The notes under the pieces: generated by a model
What the model was told of the DNA's origin: nothing
Databases searched by the model: none
Seen by the model: the letters and a program-made list of their open reading frames with translations, nothing else
Shown: positions 26,079 through 36,100 of the stretch, in pieces
Position numbering within the stretch: position 1 is the stretch's first letter
How the letters are laid out: each line of letters begins with the position of its first letter
Assembly: GCA_015065865.1 (NCBI GenBank)
Contig: SVPM01000002.1
Span: forward strand, 17,565 to 81,564
Direction: 5' to 3'
Length of the DNA: 64,000 nucleotides
Source: Oscillospiraceae bacterium
GTDB taxonomy: Bacteria > Bacillota > Clostridia > Oscillospirales > Acutalibacteraceae
Translations under genes and position numbers: made by a program

Positions 26079-26834
26079 ATGAGACGGCTGATGCTGACTT
26101 TGCAATACATCGGTACACGGTATCACGGCTGGCAGGTGCAACCCAACGCCGTAACGGTGCAACAGTGTGTGCAGGATGCGATCGAACGGGTGACGGGGGT
26201 GCGTTCACCGCTGACGGGGTGCAGTCGTACCGATGCGGGCGTGCACGCCGAAATGTTTTGCTGTGCGACAGAAACCGAATCCCCCATACCCTGTGAAAAA
26301 CTGGTGGCGGCGCTCAACGCGTGGCTGCCGCCCGATATTGCGGTAACCGACTGCCGTGAGGCAGCGGCGGATTTTCACCCGCGGTACGATGCGCGCGGCA
26401 AACAGTATCAATACCGCATTTGGAACCGTCCCGCCCGCAACCCCTTTTGGGAGGGGCGAGCACTGCATTTTCACCGCCCGTTGGACGTGGAAAAGATGCA
26501 ACGCGCGGCAAACGATTTTTTGGGGCAACACGATTTCTCGGCGTTCTGCGCGGTCGGCAGTGACGTGGAGGACCGCGTGCGGACCGTGACCGAGAGCCGC
26601 GTTACCGTCGAGGACGGTATGGTAACGTTCACGGTGGCGGCGGATGGCTTTTTATACAATATGGTGCGTATTATGGTCGGCACGCTTTTGGATATTGAAA
26701 GCGGGCGGCTGGCGGAGGGGTGTATCCCCGATGTGTTGGCATCGTGTGACCGTGCGGCGGCAGGGCATACCGCCCCCGCGTGCGGATTGTACTTAACACA
26801 AGTATATTATGACAACCGAAAGGAGGCGCGGTGA
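26079..26834 (+). CDS. truA: tRNA pseudouridine(38-40) synthase
   Basis: Modifies uridines 38-40 in the tRNA anticodon arm, 251 residues. LQYIGTRYHGWQVQPNAVTVQ at the start and GCSRTDAGVHAEMF near residue 47 with the catalytic Asp are typical. Often encoded next to ecfT in Firmicutes, as here. The end overlaps the next gene by 4 nt (GTGA). Confidence 0.97.
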   Translation: MRRLMLTLQYIGTRYHGWQVQPNAVTVQQCVQDAIERVTGVRSPLTGCSRTDAGVHAEMFCCATETESPIPCEKLVAALNAWLPPDIAVTDCREAAADFHPRYDARGKQYQYRIWNRPARNPFWEGRALHFHRPLDVEKMQRAANDFLGQHDFSAFCAVGSDVEDRVRTVTESRVTVEDGMVTFTVAADGFLYNMVRIMVGTLLDIESGRLAEGCIPDVLASCDRAAAGHTAPACGLYLTQVYYDNRKEAR

Positions 26835-28105
26835 GGGTGGCAAGCAAACGCGATCTGACGATTAAAAAGCGGCGTGTGGCGGCAAAGGAAGAGCCGATGC
26901 CCGAAAAGGTATCCGCCGAACCCAAAGCACCGCGCCGCAAACCCCAAAGGCGTTCACGGCGGTACGGCCGTTCGGTTATTTGGCCGTTGCTGTTTCGCCT
27001 TACGCTGTTGGTGGCGGTGGTGATGTTGGGCGTGCTGTTGTGGCGCAACTGGGACGATCTGGCACCTGCGGCGCTGACCGAATGGTTTGACCGCACCGTT
27101 ACCGGCGGTGACGGCGGCGATGGCTACCCCGTGGATATCAGCGGCGACAGCGTGGTGTCGATGCAGACCTTCGGCAACAATGCCGCGTTGTTGACCGATA
27201 CCTCGTTGTTGGTTTACAATTCTTCGGGTGCTCAAACCATCAACCGCGGGCATACGTTTGCCGACCCGTTACTTCGCACGGCAGGGGAATATATGCTGGT
27301 GGCGGAGTTGGGCGGTAACCGTTATATTCTGCACACCAAAAAGGAAGAGGTGCTGAGCGGGCAGACACAGGGCGCGATCGTCAGTGCCGCCGTGAGCAGC
27401 AACGGACAGATCGCACTGGTGACCGAATCTTCGCAAAGTTATATGTCCGAAGTGTTGGTGTTTAACCGCAAGGGAAATAAGATGTTCCACTGGTACAGTG
27501 CCGACTTGATGGTGGCGGACGTGGCGTTCAGCCCCCGCCAAAAGGAGATCGCGGTGTTGGGCCTCTCGGCGGCGGAAGGGGATATGCGCTCTACCTTGCA
27601 TATTTTCTCGCTCAGCGGCAAGGAGGAAGGGCCCACCCATACCTATCGTAACACGGGCGCGATGATGGCGGCGGTGCAGTATTTCGACAACGGCCGCGTG
27701 GCGGCAGTGGGCGATACCGCCGTGTGGGTGTATGACCCCGATAAAAACGAAGCGGCCGTGACCGAATTTGCAGATGCCGAGTTGTTGGGATTTGCCTTTG
27801 GCAACGATGGCATCGGTGCGGTCACGCGGGATTACGGTGAAAGCCGCGGCGGGATGTTGCGGGTGTTTACCTCTGTGGGTAACCCCGTGCGTGAGATCGC
27901 CTTTGCAGGAGATTACCGCCACGTTACGGCGGCGGGACGCGGGTTTTATCTGCTGACGGAAGATACATTGTATCAGGCGGACGATGCAGGTATTGCCAAA
28001 CAAACGACGGTGTCTGCAGACAGTTTGATGACGGTGGAAATGAATGCAAAGCCGCTGATCTTGCGGCTCAGCATGCTTACGCGGTGTACGTGGGACGAGG
28101 GATAA
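26831..28105 (+). CDS. Membrane-anchored beta-propeller-like protein (DUF5711 type)
   Basis: 424 residues. A highly basic cytoplasmic N-terminus (about 1-48) precedes one membrane span (about 49-72). The extracellular part consists of repeated beta-strand units (VVSMQTFGNNAALLTDTSLLVYNSSG, VAFSPRQKEIAVLGLS, FSLSGKEE...) as in a WD40-like propeller. It resembles DUF5711 proteins of Clostridia, function unknown. Start is the GTG overlapping the truA stop; GTG 26837 is also possible. Sits ahead of two CvpA-like genes, suggesting an envelope role, but no function should be assigned. Confidence 0.75.
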   Translation: MRVASKRDLTIKKRRVAAKEEPMPEKVSAEPKAPRRKPQRRSRRYGRSVIWPLLFRLTLLVAVVMLGVLLWRNWDDLAPAALTEWFDRTVTGGDGGDGYPVDISGDSVVSMQTFGNNAALLTDTSLLVYNSSGAQTINRGHTFADPLLRTAGEYMLVAELGGNRYILHTKKEEVLSGQTQGAIVSAAVSSNGQIALVTESSQSYMSEVLVFNRKGNKMFHWYSADLMVADVAFSPRQKEIAVLGLSAAEGDMRSTLHIFSLSGKEEGPTHTYRNTGAMMAAVQYFDNGRVAAVGDTAVWVYDPDKNEAAVTEFADAELLGFAFGNDGIGAVTRDYGESRGGMLRVFTSVGNPVREIAFAGDYRHVTAAGRGFYLLTEDTLYQADDAGIAKQTTVSADSLMTVEMNAKPLILRLSMLTRCTWDEG

Positions 28106-28108
28106 AAT

Positions 28109-28135
28109 ATAACCGCCGATTTGTGCGGCGGTTAT
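28109..28135 (+). promoter_or_regulatory. Hairpin ahead of the first cvpA-like gene
   Basis: A perfect 10-bp stem ATAACCGCCG / CGGCGGTTAT with a 7-nt loop ends 5 nt before the AAGGAGG site at 28139-28145. There is no T-run, so it is not a terminator; it may stabilise the downstream mRNA or modulate translation. Confidence 0.5.
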
Positions 28136-28151
28136 CGAAGGAGGATACACG

Positions 28152-28877
28152 ATGAGCTTTTTGGTGGATATCGTGTTGATCGGCATCTTGCTGGCGGTGG
28201 TGTCCGTCTATGCGCGAAGATCCGTTTTTTCGGCAGGAATCGGCACGCTCGCTACCGCCGTTGCCGTGGTTGCGGCGGTGTTTTTAACACCGCTTGCGGC
28301 ACCGTTCGTGGCGGAATACGCCGCGGCGCCGCTGACCGAGCGGGCGGTGGCCGAGGAGTTGGCGGATATGTATTCCGCCCCGCACCTTGAAACGGCAGAG
28401 GAAACGGTGGCGGCATTGCCGATCGCGGATATGCTCGCGGCACGGCCGGATACCTATTTGCGCTTGCTTTCGAAATATCACGTGGAGCACGCGGCGGTGC
28501 AGGCGGCTTTCCGCGCCGACTTTGAGGGTATTTCCGTGGTACGCACCATAGCGGCACCTCTGGCAGAGGTGCTGGCAAAGACAACGGTGTTCTTTCTGTT
28601 GTGTTTGGTCTTGAACTTGATATTGCAACTGGTGGTACGCCGTGTGGAACAAAACTTGCCTCCGCAACGGCGGTATCGCGGCATTAAACGGGCTGTCCCG
28701 CCGCTGTTCGGCGTGCTGTGCGGGCTCGTGTGGTCGTGGGTCGCGGTCACGGTGATCTCGTGGGTGGTTCCGCAAACGGCGGAACAGTTGGTGTTTCTTA
28801 CCCCCGCTGTGTTGGAACGTACCGATTGGTATCGCTGGTTGCAAAGTATCAATCCGTTAGCATGGCTGCACAGATAA
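28152..28877 (+). CDS. CvpA family membrane protein (copy 1)
   Basis: 241 residues with about four membrane spans and a large central loop; the opening FLVDIVLIGILLAVVSVYARRSVFSAG is typical of the CvpA (colicin V production) family. CvpA is linked to envelope stress tolerance in enterobacteria; its role in Firmicutes is not settled. A strong AAGGAGG site precedes the ATG. Adjacent to a second CvpA-like gene after 16 nt. Confidence 0.78.
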   Translation: MSFLVDIVLIGILLAVVSVYARRSVFSAGIGTLATAVAVVAAVFLTPLAAPFVAEYAAAPLTERAVAEELADMYSAPHLETAEETVAALPIADMLAARPDTYLRLLSKYHVEHAAVQAAFRADFEGISVVRTIAAPLAEVLAKTTVFFLLCLVLNLILQLVVRRVEQNLPPQRRYRGIKRAVPPLFGVLCGLVWSWVAVTVISWVVPQTAEQLVFLTPAVLERTDWYRWLQSINPLAWLHR

Positions 28878-28893
28878 TTAAGGGGGTCGTGTG

Positions 28894-29586
28894 ATGGCAT
28901 ACATATTGGATGTTGCGGTCATACTGATTGTGGTACTTTGTGTATGGCGCGGCTTTCGCCACGGGTTGGTCCGCACCGCTGTGATGCTGGTCGGTTTTAT
29001 GCTGGCGGCGTTTGTTGCCGGACAGGCGGCGACACCGTTGGCACAAGGGATATACAACGCCGCGATCGCCCCGCGGGTGGAAGCGGTGGTGACTGAGCGG
29101 TTGCAGGAACTCGGTGATACGGAAATTACCGTCGGATTGGAAACGCTGTTCGGCGAAGGGACGATGCTTATCCCGTATTTTGAGAGTATGGGTTGGGACA
29201 CCGCTGTAACGGTTTCACCGAGTGACCGCTCGGAACAGGCGTTCCAACAGGCGATACGACCGGCGGTGGCCAAAGTGTTGCAACCGGCGGTAGTGTATCT
29301 CTTGGAAGCGGTGATATCGTTTCTGCTGTTCGTTTTGCTGTTGGTCGCGGTGTCCTTGCTGTCCCGCTTGTTGGATGCGGTGTTTAAACTGCCGCTGTTA
29401 AAGCAACTCAATCGATTCGGCGGTCTGGCGGCAGGGTTCCTCACGGGTGTGTTTTGGGCGTTGGTATTTACCGCGGTGTTACAATTCGCCATCGGTTGCG
29501 GATGGTTGGGCACGGCGATCACTTCCGAAACGGTGGAGGAAACGCGGTTGGTTTCAAAATTGGTCAATTGGAATTGGATGTTTTAA
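28894..29586 (+). CDS. CvpA family membrane protein (copy 2)
   Basis: 230 residues; AYILDVAVILIVVLCVWRGFRHGLVRTAVMLVGFMLA is a clear CvpA N-terminus, followed by further spans and FGGLAAGFLTGVFWALVF near residue 175. Start is the ATG at 28894, about 7 nt after AGGGGG; the GTG at 28891 is in frame. Tandem with copy 1, with low mutual identity by eye, so an old duplication or a paired complex. Confidence 0.85.
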   Translation: MAYILDVAVILIVVLCVWRGFRHGLVRTAVMLVGFMLAAFVAGQAATPLAQGIYNAAIAPRVEAVVTERLQELGDTEITVGLETLFGEGTMLIPYFESMGWDTAVTVSPSDRSEQAFQQAIRPAVAKVLQPAVVYLLEAVISFLLFVLLLVAVSLLSRLLDAVFKLPLLKQLNRFGGLAAGFLTGVFWALVFTAVLQFAIGCGWLGTAITSETVEETRLVSKLVNWNWMF

Positions 29587-29619
29587 ATTTTTCCTAAAGA
29601 AAGGTTTGGCGACCTCATT

Positions 29620-30189
29620 ATGAAGTGGATAAACGTGAAATGGGAATGGACGGTACCGAACGTGCTGTCGCTTATCCGTATTGCATTGTTACCGGTGTTT
29701 GCGGTGCTGTATCTGTGCAGTGCCGCCCACCCCGCGCTGCTTTGGTGGGCGTTTGCGGTGGTGGTGGTGTCGGGGCTTACCGACCTGTTCGACGGGTGGA
29801 TCGCCCGCCGCTTCAACCAGATAAGCGAAGCGGGCAAACTGTTGGATCCGCTGGCGGATAAATTGACACAGCTGACGGTGGTGATCTGCCTTGCCACACG
29901 GTTTCAAGAGGTGGTGTGGCTGATGTCCTTCTGCCTCGCCAAAGAGGTGGCACAGGTGGTCGGCGGGTTGTTGTTGCTGCACCGCGGTGACGAGGTGCGC
30001 GGCTCGCAATGGTTCGGTAAGGTGTGCACGTTCGTATTCTATTCCGCTATGGCGGCTATCGTGCTGTTTGACGATATGCCGCAGGGTGTGCGTATCGGTC
30101 TTGTGGTGTTGGTCGGCGTGCTGATGCTCGTCACGTTTCTCGGCTATCTTTCCACCTATATCGGTGCGCGTAAATCTTTGAAGGAGTAA
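29620..30189 (+). CDS. pgsA: CDP-diacylglycerol--glycerol-3-phosphate 3-phosphatidyltransferase
   Basis: Membrane enzyme making phosphatidylglycerophosphate, the first step to phosphatidylglycerol. 189 residues, about six spans. The CDP-alcohol phosphotransferase motif is complete at about residues 49-75: DLFDGWIARR, then G and two Asp residues in GKLLDPLADK. The ribosome site is weak (GAAAGG about 15 nt upstream), so the start is slightly uncertain. Confidence 0.93.
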   Translation: MKWINVKWEWTVPNVLSLIRIALLPVFAVLYLCSAAHPALLWWAFAVVVVSGLTDLFDGWIARRFNQISEAGKLLDPLADKLTQLTVVICLATRFQEVVWLMSFCLAKEVAQVVGGLLLLHRGDEVRGSQWFGKVCTFVFYSAMAAIVLFDDMPQGVRIGLVVLVGVLMLVTFLGYLSTYIGARKSLKE

Positions 30190-30195
30190 GTATAT

Positions 30196-32463
30196 ATGGT
30201 TTGTTCACGTTGTAAACAACGTCCCGCCACGGTCTTTATCACCCGTATGGAAGGGGACAAAACGATAAATGACGGTTTGTGCCTTGTCTGTGCCAAAGAG
30301 ATGGGTATCAAGCCGGTGTGCGACATCATTCAGCAGTTCGGTATGAGCGATGATGATCTTGAATCGGTGGATGAGCAGATCTCGGGTATGATGGAGGCGA
30401 TGGGCGGCGACGAGGAGGACGGGTTCAAACCCGGCGGTGCCGCGACCTTCCCCTTCTTGCAAAACCTGTTCCCCAATATGGGGGGCGAGGAGTCTGCCGA
30501 AAAGCCGAAAGAGGCGGAAAAGGCCGAAAAAGGGAAGGGGAAACAGTCCCGCCGTCCGTCGGCACTCGAGCAGTATTGCACCGACCTTACCGCCCGTGCG
30601 CGGGACGGCAAGCTCGGCCGCATCATCGGGCGTGAGCGGGAACTTTACCGCGTCACCCAAATTCTTTGCCGCCGCACCAAGAATAACCCTTGTCTGATCG
30701 GTGAACCCGGTGTGGGTAAAACGGCGATAGCCGAAGGGCTTGCGTTGCGTATCGCGGCAGGTGAGGTGCCGCCCCGCCTGCAAGAGAAAGAGATCCATTT
30801 GTTGGATCTTACCGCCTTGGTGGCGGGCACACAGTTCCGCGGTCAGTTCGAAAGCCGCATCAAAGCATTGGTGGACGAGGTGCGCGCCAAAGGCAACGTC
30901 ATCCTCTTTATTGATGAGATCCACAATTTGGTGGGTACGGGAGATGCCGAGGGCAGTATGTCGGCGGCAAACATCCTGAAACCGGCGCTTTCCCGCGGGG
31001 AGATACAAGTGATCGGCGCCACCACTTTTAACGAATATCGCAAGCATATCGAAAAGGATGCGGCGCTGGAACGCCGTTTTCAGCCTGTGACGGTGGAAGA
31101 ACCGTCGATCGATGAGGCGAAAGCGGTACTCCACGGTATCAAGGAATATTACGAGCAGTTCCACGGTGTGCGGGTGAGTGACGGAATCATTGCCCGTGCG
31201 GTTACGCTGTCGGAGCGGTACATTACCGATCGCTTTTTGCCCGATAAGGCGATCGACTTGTTGGATGAAGCGTGCGCCGCGGCGGCACTCGAAAACAAAG
31301 AAGCCGACCGCTACGCCGCGTATCAGCGTGAGATCGGGCTGATGAAGAAAGAGGAAGAACGCCACATGGCGGCGGAAGCGGTGGACTACGAAGCGCTGGC
31401 GCGTGTGCGTGCGGAACTGATGAAGACCGAGCAGGCGGCGGAAGAGATCCGCGTGGCGGCAACCGAAGCCCCCTTGCTTGACCGTCATTTGGCGAAGGTC
31501 ATTGAACTGTGGACGGGCATTCCCGCCGCGAAAGTGCAGGAAAGCGAACTTTCCCGTTTGAGCGGGATGGAAGAACGGTTGGCCGAACGCATCATCGGAC
31601 AGGATGAAGCGGTGCGGCTGGTGGCCGCCGCCGTGCGTCGCAGTCGGGTGCAGATCAGCCCCCGCCGCCGTCCGGCATCCTTCTTGTTTGTCGGCCCCAC
31701 GGGCGTGGGTAAGACCGAACTGGTGAAAGTGCTGGCGCGCGATCTGTTCGACACGCCGGATGCGCTCATTCGTTTGGATATGTCGGAGTTTATGGAAAAG
31801 CACGCGGTGTCCCGTTTGATCGGTTCGCCGCCGGGATACGTCGGGTATGACGAGGCGGGTCAGCTTACCGAAAAGGTGCGCCGCAAGCCGTATTCGGTGC
31901 TCTTGTTCGATGAGATCGAAAAAGCACATCCCGATGTCTTAAATATCCTGTTGCAGATCTTGGACGAAGGCCGCGTGACCGATGCTCACGGCCGCACGGT
32001 GAATTTTGAAAACACCGTGTTGGTGATGACCTCCAACGCAGGCAGTGACGTGAGCGGCGCGCTGATGGGGTTCGGCAAAAACGCGGGTGAAGCAGGACGT
32101 GACAAGGCGATGAAGGCACTGTCGGATTTCCTGCGCCCCGAATTCTTGAGTCGCGTGGACGAGGTGGTGTATTTCCGCCCGTTGGGCGCGGAGGATTACA
32201 CCCGCATTGCGGCGCTGTTGCTGGACGAGTTGCACGGGCCGCTTGCCGAACGCGGCATCACTTTCCGCTATGACGAAGCGGTGCCTGCCGCTCTTGCGGC
32301 CGCGGCGGCCGACGGCAAGCGCGGCGCACGTGATCTGCGCGTGGCCATTCGCCGTGAGGTGGAGGATAAACTGGCGAGCCTGTTGGTGGATCGCTGTGAA
32401 CAGCCGCCCACGGTGGTGACGGTCGGCGCGGCCGACGGGGTCATTACCCTGACGGCAATATAA
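30196..32463 (+). CDS. Clp AAA+ unfoldase, ClpE-like with N-terminal zinc finger
   Basis: Hsp100 ATPase that unfolds substrates for ClpP or disaggregates them. 755 residues. A treble-clef-type zinc finger opens the protein (CxxC at 3-6 and 29-32), as in ClpE, in place of a double Clp-N domain. AAA module 1 has GEPGVGKTAIAEG near residue 172 and Walker B VILFIDEIHNL; a short middle coil follows; AAA module 2 has GPTGVGKTELVKVLA near 500 and VLLFDEIEKAHPDV. The C-terminal D2-small domain is complete. AAGGAG lies before the ATG and a terminator follows. clpE is a tentative name; ClpC is the alternative. Confidence 0.88.
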   Translation: MVCSRCKQRPATVFITRMEGDKTINDGLCLVCAKEMGIKPVCDIIQQFGMSDDDLESVDEQISGMMEAMGGDEEDGFKPGGAATFPFLQNLFPNMGGEESAEKPKEAEKAEKGKGKQSRRPSALEQYCTDLTARARDGKLGRIIGRERELYRVTQILCRRTKNNPCLIGEPGVGKTAIAEGLALRIAAGEVPPRLQEKEIHLLDLTALVAGTQFRGQFESRIKALVDEVRAKGNVILFIDEIHNLVGTGDAEGSMSAANILKPALSRGEIQVIGATTFNEYRKHIEKDAALERRFQPVTVEEPSIDEAKAVLHGIKEYYEQFHGVRVSDGIIARAVTLSERYITDRFLPDKAIDLLDEACAAAALENKEADRYAAYQREIGLMKKEEERHMAAEAVDYEALARVRAELMKTEQAAEEIRVAATEAPLLDRHLAKVIELWTGIPAAKVQESELSRLSGMEERLAERIIGQDEAVRLVAAAVRRSRVQISPRRRPASFLFVGPTGVGKTELVKVLARDLFDTPDALIRLDMSEFMEKHAVSRLIGSPPGYVGYDEAGQLTEKVRRKPYSVLLFDEIEKAHPDVLNILLQILDEGRVTDAHGRTVNFENTVLVMTSNAGSDVSGALMGFGKNAGEAGRDKAMKALSDFLRPEFLSRVDEVVYFRPLGAEDYTRIAALLLDELHGPLAERGITFRYDEAVPAALAAAAADGKRGARDLRVAIRREVEDKLASLLVDRCEQPPTVVTVGAADGVITLTAI

Positions 32464-32471
32464 AAGGTAAT

Positions 32472-32510
32472 AAAAAGCCACACGGTCAACGCAGACCGTG
32501 TGGCTTTTTT
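32472..32510. terminator. Bidirectional terminator between convergent genes
   Basis: A 16-bp stem AAAAAGCCACACGGTC / GACCGTGTGGCTTTTT with a 6-nt loop is T-rich in both directions. It ends the clpE-like transcript and, on the minus strand, the nifS-to-flavoprotein operon. Confidence 0.92.
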
Positions 32511-32547
32511 GTGTATGAAGAACACCTCAATATTGTTTGCAAAAACC

Positions 32548-33096
32548 TTATCCCGCCACGGCCTTTCCTGCGGCGCGGGCGGCGGTGAGAAGGTCGGACG
32601 AAAGCGCGGTGCGGTCGGTCGCATCGGCGTGCACGCAAACCGCGGGCGCGCTGTTCAATACGGTCAGCGTGGGGGCCAGTTGCTGTTCCAAGCACACACC
32701 GTCCGCACGGTCGGCCCCTGCCGTGGTGAGCAACACCGTCTTTTTGGGCAAGGCGATCGGCGGGCGCACCCCGCGCACGAACCGTGCCGACCAATATCGC
32801 TGCAAGCGGTCGAGCATCGCTTTCAGCGGTGCGGGAAACGCGCGATTATACACGGGAGTGGCGATCACCAACACGTCGGCTTCTTCCAAAGCCGTGTAGA
32901 ACGCATCCAGATCGTGGTGGCGGCATCCGTTTGTTTCGCGACAGAAACCGCAATCGTCACAGGGGGCGGCAACGGTGGCAAACGCATCCCACCGTGTGAC
33001 GACGGCATCGCCGATACCGTCCAAGCAGGAGGCGAGCAGGTGGGCGGTCGTGCCGTTTTCGTGCGGGGAGCCGAACAGTACCAAAACGCGCGGCAT
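32548..33096 (-). CDS. Flavodoxin-like oxidoreductase with CX2CX2CX5C motif
   Basis: 182-residue NADPH-dependent FMN reductase/iron-sulfur flavoprotein-like protein. The FMN loop is LFGSPHENGTTAHLL near residue 6; CDDCGFCRETNGC near residue 46 has the compact cysteine spacing of iron-sulfur flavoproteins (Isf), suggesting a 4Fe-4S cluster, and TPVYNRAFPAPLKAMLDR is the second flavin block. Start is ATG 33096 with GAGGTG 6 nt upstream. It is the last gene of the minus-strand operon, 10 nt after the giant fusion gene. Electron partner unknown. Confidence 0.82.
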   Translation of the reverse strand: MPRVLVLFGSPHENGTTAHLLASCLDGIGDAVVTRWDAFATVAAPCDDCGFCRETNGCRHHDLDAFYTALEEADVLVIATPVYNRAFPAPLKAMLDRLQRYWSARFVRGVRPPIALPKKTVLLTTAGADRADGVCLEQQLAPTLTVLNSAPAVCVHADATDRTALSSDLLTAARAAGKAVAG

Positions 33097-33106
33097 AGCG
33101 TTCACC

Positions 33107-36100
33107 TCATTCCCAAACGGGCAGTACGATGGTGTACCGCCCGCCGTCGGTCAGTGAATAGTAATGGTTCAGTATCTGCCGCCACGACCAACCTTCCTCG
33201 TTGGCGTAGCCGATCGCACCGTATTGGCTGAGACCCAGTCCGTGCCCGTGTCCGCGGGTGGTGAAGGTGATGCGGTCGGTCACGGCATCGTAGGTTACGG
33301 TGAAACTGTGGGAGCGCAGGGTGCCCGAGCCGATGGCTTTGCGAATATCAATGCCGCGCAGATACACCCGTTTTCCTTCGTGCTCGTAATACGCGTTGGT
33401 GTCCACCACGTATCCGCCGTTGCCGTCGTAAGACTTGGCAAACAGCGGGGTGGCACCGTCTTCAAACGATACGGCGGTTACCGCACCGGCGGTCTCCTTG
33501 GATACGTAGGCCGCAAGCAACGCCTTCAACTGCGTGAAGGTGAGGGAATGGGTAGCCGTCAAGGAATCGTTGCCCGAATACTTTTTCACATATTCTTCGG
33601 TGTCGTAACGGCTTTCCACACTTTGCAGATACGGCAAAGCGGCGGTATACACGTGTTGGCAACTGGCGGAAGCACCGCCCGTACTGCTGGAATACATCGC
33701 GCAGATCGGCATACGGCTGCGTATCGTTTGCGCGGTATCCACCATTTTGACACCCACCACTTCGCCTACCGCATCGTACAGTTTGCGGTCGGTCGGGTTG
33801 GCGAGGTCGATGCGCGAGGAGATGGAGAAGGTGCCGCCGCTCATACAAGAGTACAGCATATAGGTATAACTGGCTACCGCTTGTGCTTTTTGTGCTTCCA
33901 CGGAATTTTGCATGGTACGCGCGGCACCCATTTCGGTCTTTACCGCACACGCAACGGCATATTGCAGGTCTTCTCGTGTTTGCAGGGTGCTTTCCTCGCC
34001 GCCGATATTCACTTTGATGCCGCGGAAAAAGGCGGTTTCGCCGCCCGTACTCGGCGTGCCGTGCGGTATCGTGGTCGTGGTGGCGGGTTCGGTCGTGCTG
34101 GCCGCCGTGGTGGAGGCCGCCGTGGTGGCAACGGTCGTTGCCGCGGTGACGGTCGTTTTGCGGCCCGTGGTGGGTGCCGTCGTTGCGGCGGTCGTGCCCC
34201 GCTCTGTCGTGTCGGTCATATCCGGCACGGGCATTTCAATATCCGGCACGATATCACTGCTTTGAAAGACCGTCGTCGTGGCGGAGGTGGTTGCGGTGGT
34301 CGTGGTGGTGTTGCCCGACATGGCGGCGGGGTACACCGTGTGCGGATTATAGGATATTACCGTGTCTTGACCGGGGGGTTCGCCAAGCGAAAGGCGGCGC
34401 GCCGCCACGATCAAGCGGATCCCGTCTACCCCCGTTTTCGCGGAAGCATCCGTTTCCAACAGCAGTAACGTGTCGTCTTTTTGCGGCGTGACCGACGTGA
34501 TAAAGAGCGAACGTGCCTGCAGTTCGGCGGTAAACGCCAAAAAATCCTCATTACTGTCAAAGGACACGGCACGGTAATCAAACGAGGGGTCGTTTTCATC
34601 TGCATACAGCACCGCAAATACTTCAAAAGTACCCGTGGTATACAGGGTGTTCATCTCCACCGCCGTGTGGCGGAGAAGGAAGTTGGCATCGGTGTAACGG
34701 ATCAGATCCGAAAACATCTGCCCGTCTTCGGTGTTGTTGCCGTGAATGATATACGAACGGTTGACGGAAAGCGGAGAGGCAACGGTCACCTTTTCGTCAA
34801 AATACGGCACGCCGTAATGCGAAGGACGTCCCGAAAAATCGGTGGCGGTGTAGTCGTATCGTCCGTTTTGCATAACGGGATAACTGATGCCCGTATCCCC
34901 GATACGCACCCATCCGCGAATGTCGTTGTTTTTTTGGTACAACGCGTAAAAACGCGCCAACATACCGCGCGGGAAATCGGCGGCGTTGTAACTGCCGTCG
35001 TGTTCGCGGTCATACAACAATTCCAACGATACGTATTGCTCGCGGTTTTGGGCAGGGTCGATGACGTACGCATCCAACAAAAACCAGCCGAACACACAAA
35101 AAGCAAGCACCGAAAGCCACACCAGCGTTTTGGCTACCCACAGGGCGGGGCGGTCGCCGCGCCACGGCAGAATGAACGCCAAAAAGCGGCGGTGTCCGGT
35201 GGCTTCACCCATGGGAATGGCGGGTGTGTGATCGCCCGCTTCCAACAACTCTCCGCCCGCCATCACGGTGGGATACGCTTCCAAATAACGGCGGGTGAGG
35301 TCCAGTGCCTGCGCCGTGGCCACGGCACGCACCGTGTCGCGGTCCCCCGCGTTGACATGCAGTTCTTTCACCCATACACGGCGGTCGTCTGCCAGAGCGA
35401 TATACACCGTGCCCACGGGTTTACCTTCACCTGAAGTAGGGCCGGCCTCCCCCGTGATGCTGACACCGAGTTCGCTGCCGCCGACACGGCGCACACCGAC
35501 AGCCATTGCGCGGGCGGTATCGGCCGACACGGCACCTTGCGTTTTCAAAATATCTTCCGATACGCCGAGCACATCGTGCTTGATCTCCTTGGAATAGGCA
35601 GCAATACCGCATTCAAACACCGACGAGGCACCCGCAACCTGTGTCAGTTTGCCCGAAAGCAGACCGGCCGTGCAGGATTCGGCGGTGGCGACCTTCATCT
35701 GCTTTTCCTTGAGCAGATGCACAACGGCGGTTTGCAGGTCGTTGGTATCCACGCCGAAGACGTAGGAGCCCAGCCGTTCGCAGACCGTGCCGACAGGCTC
35801 GGCGCACAGGGCGGCGGCTTCTTCGGCGGTGGCGGCGTGGGCGGTGATACGCACCAACACTTCGCCGCCCGTGCGGGCAGTGAGCGTGATGGTGGGGTTG
35901 GCGGCCGCCATCCGATCCGACAGTCGTTCGGTCACCGCCGCAGGGGTGAGCCCGAAGACCCCTACCGTGCGCGAAACGAAAGCGCCGTTGCCGCGTTCGC
36001 TGAAAAACGGGAGTAAGGCGTGTTGCAACAGAGAGGACAGTATATCCTCATCTGCCGGAAGGAACAAAAACAGTTGAGCATATTTTTCCACCGCAAATCC

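Noticed and set aside
30205..31929. A 574-codon minus-strand open frame over the ClpE-like gene
   Set aside because: Antisense shadow of a clear AAA+ gene; no ribosome site or motif.
34330..34360. NPHTV in the fusion protein as a sortase B sorting signal
   Set aside because: The segment aligns with TPHSVY at the same position after the SrtB catalytic domain, so it is a shared structural tail. No hydrophobic segment and basic tail follow it.
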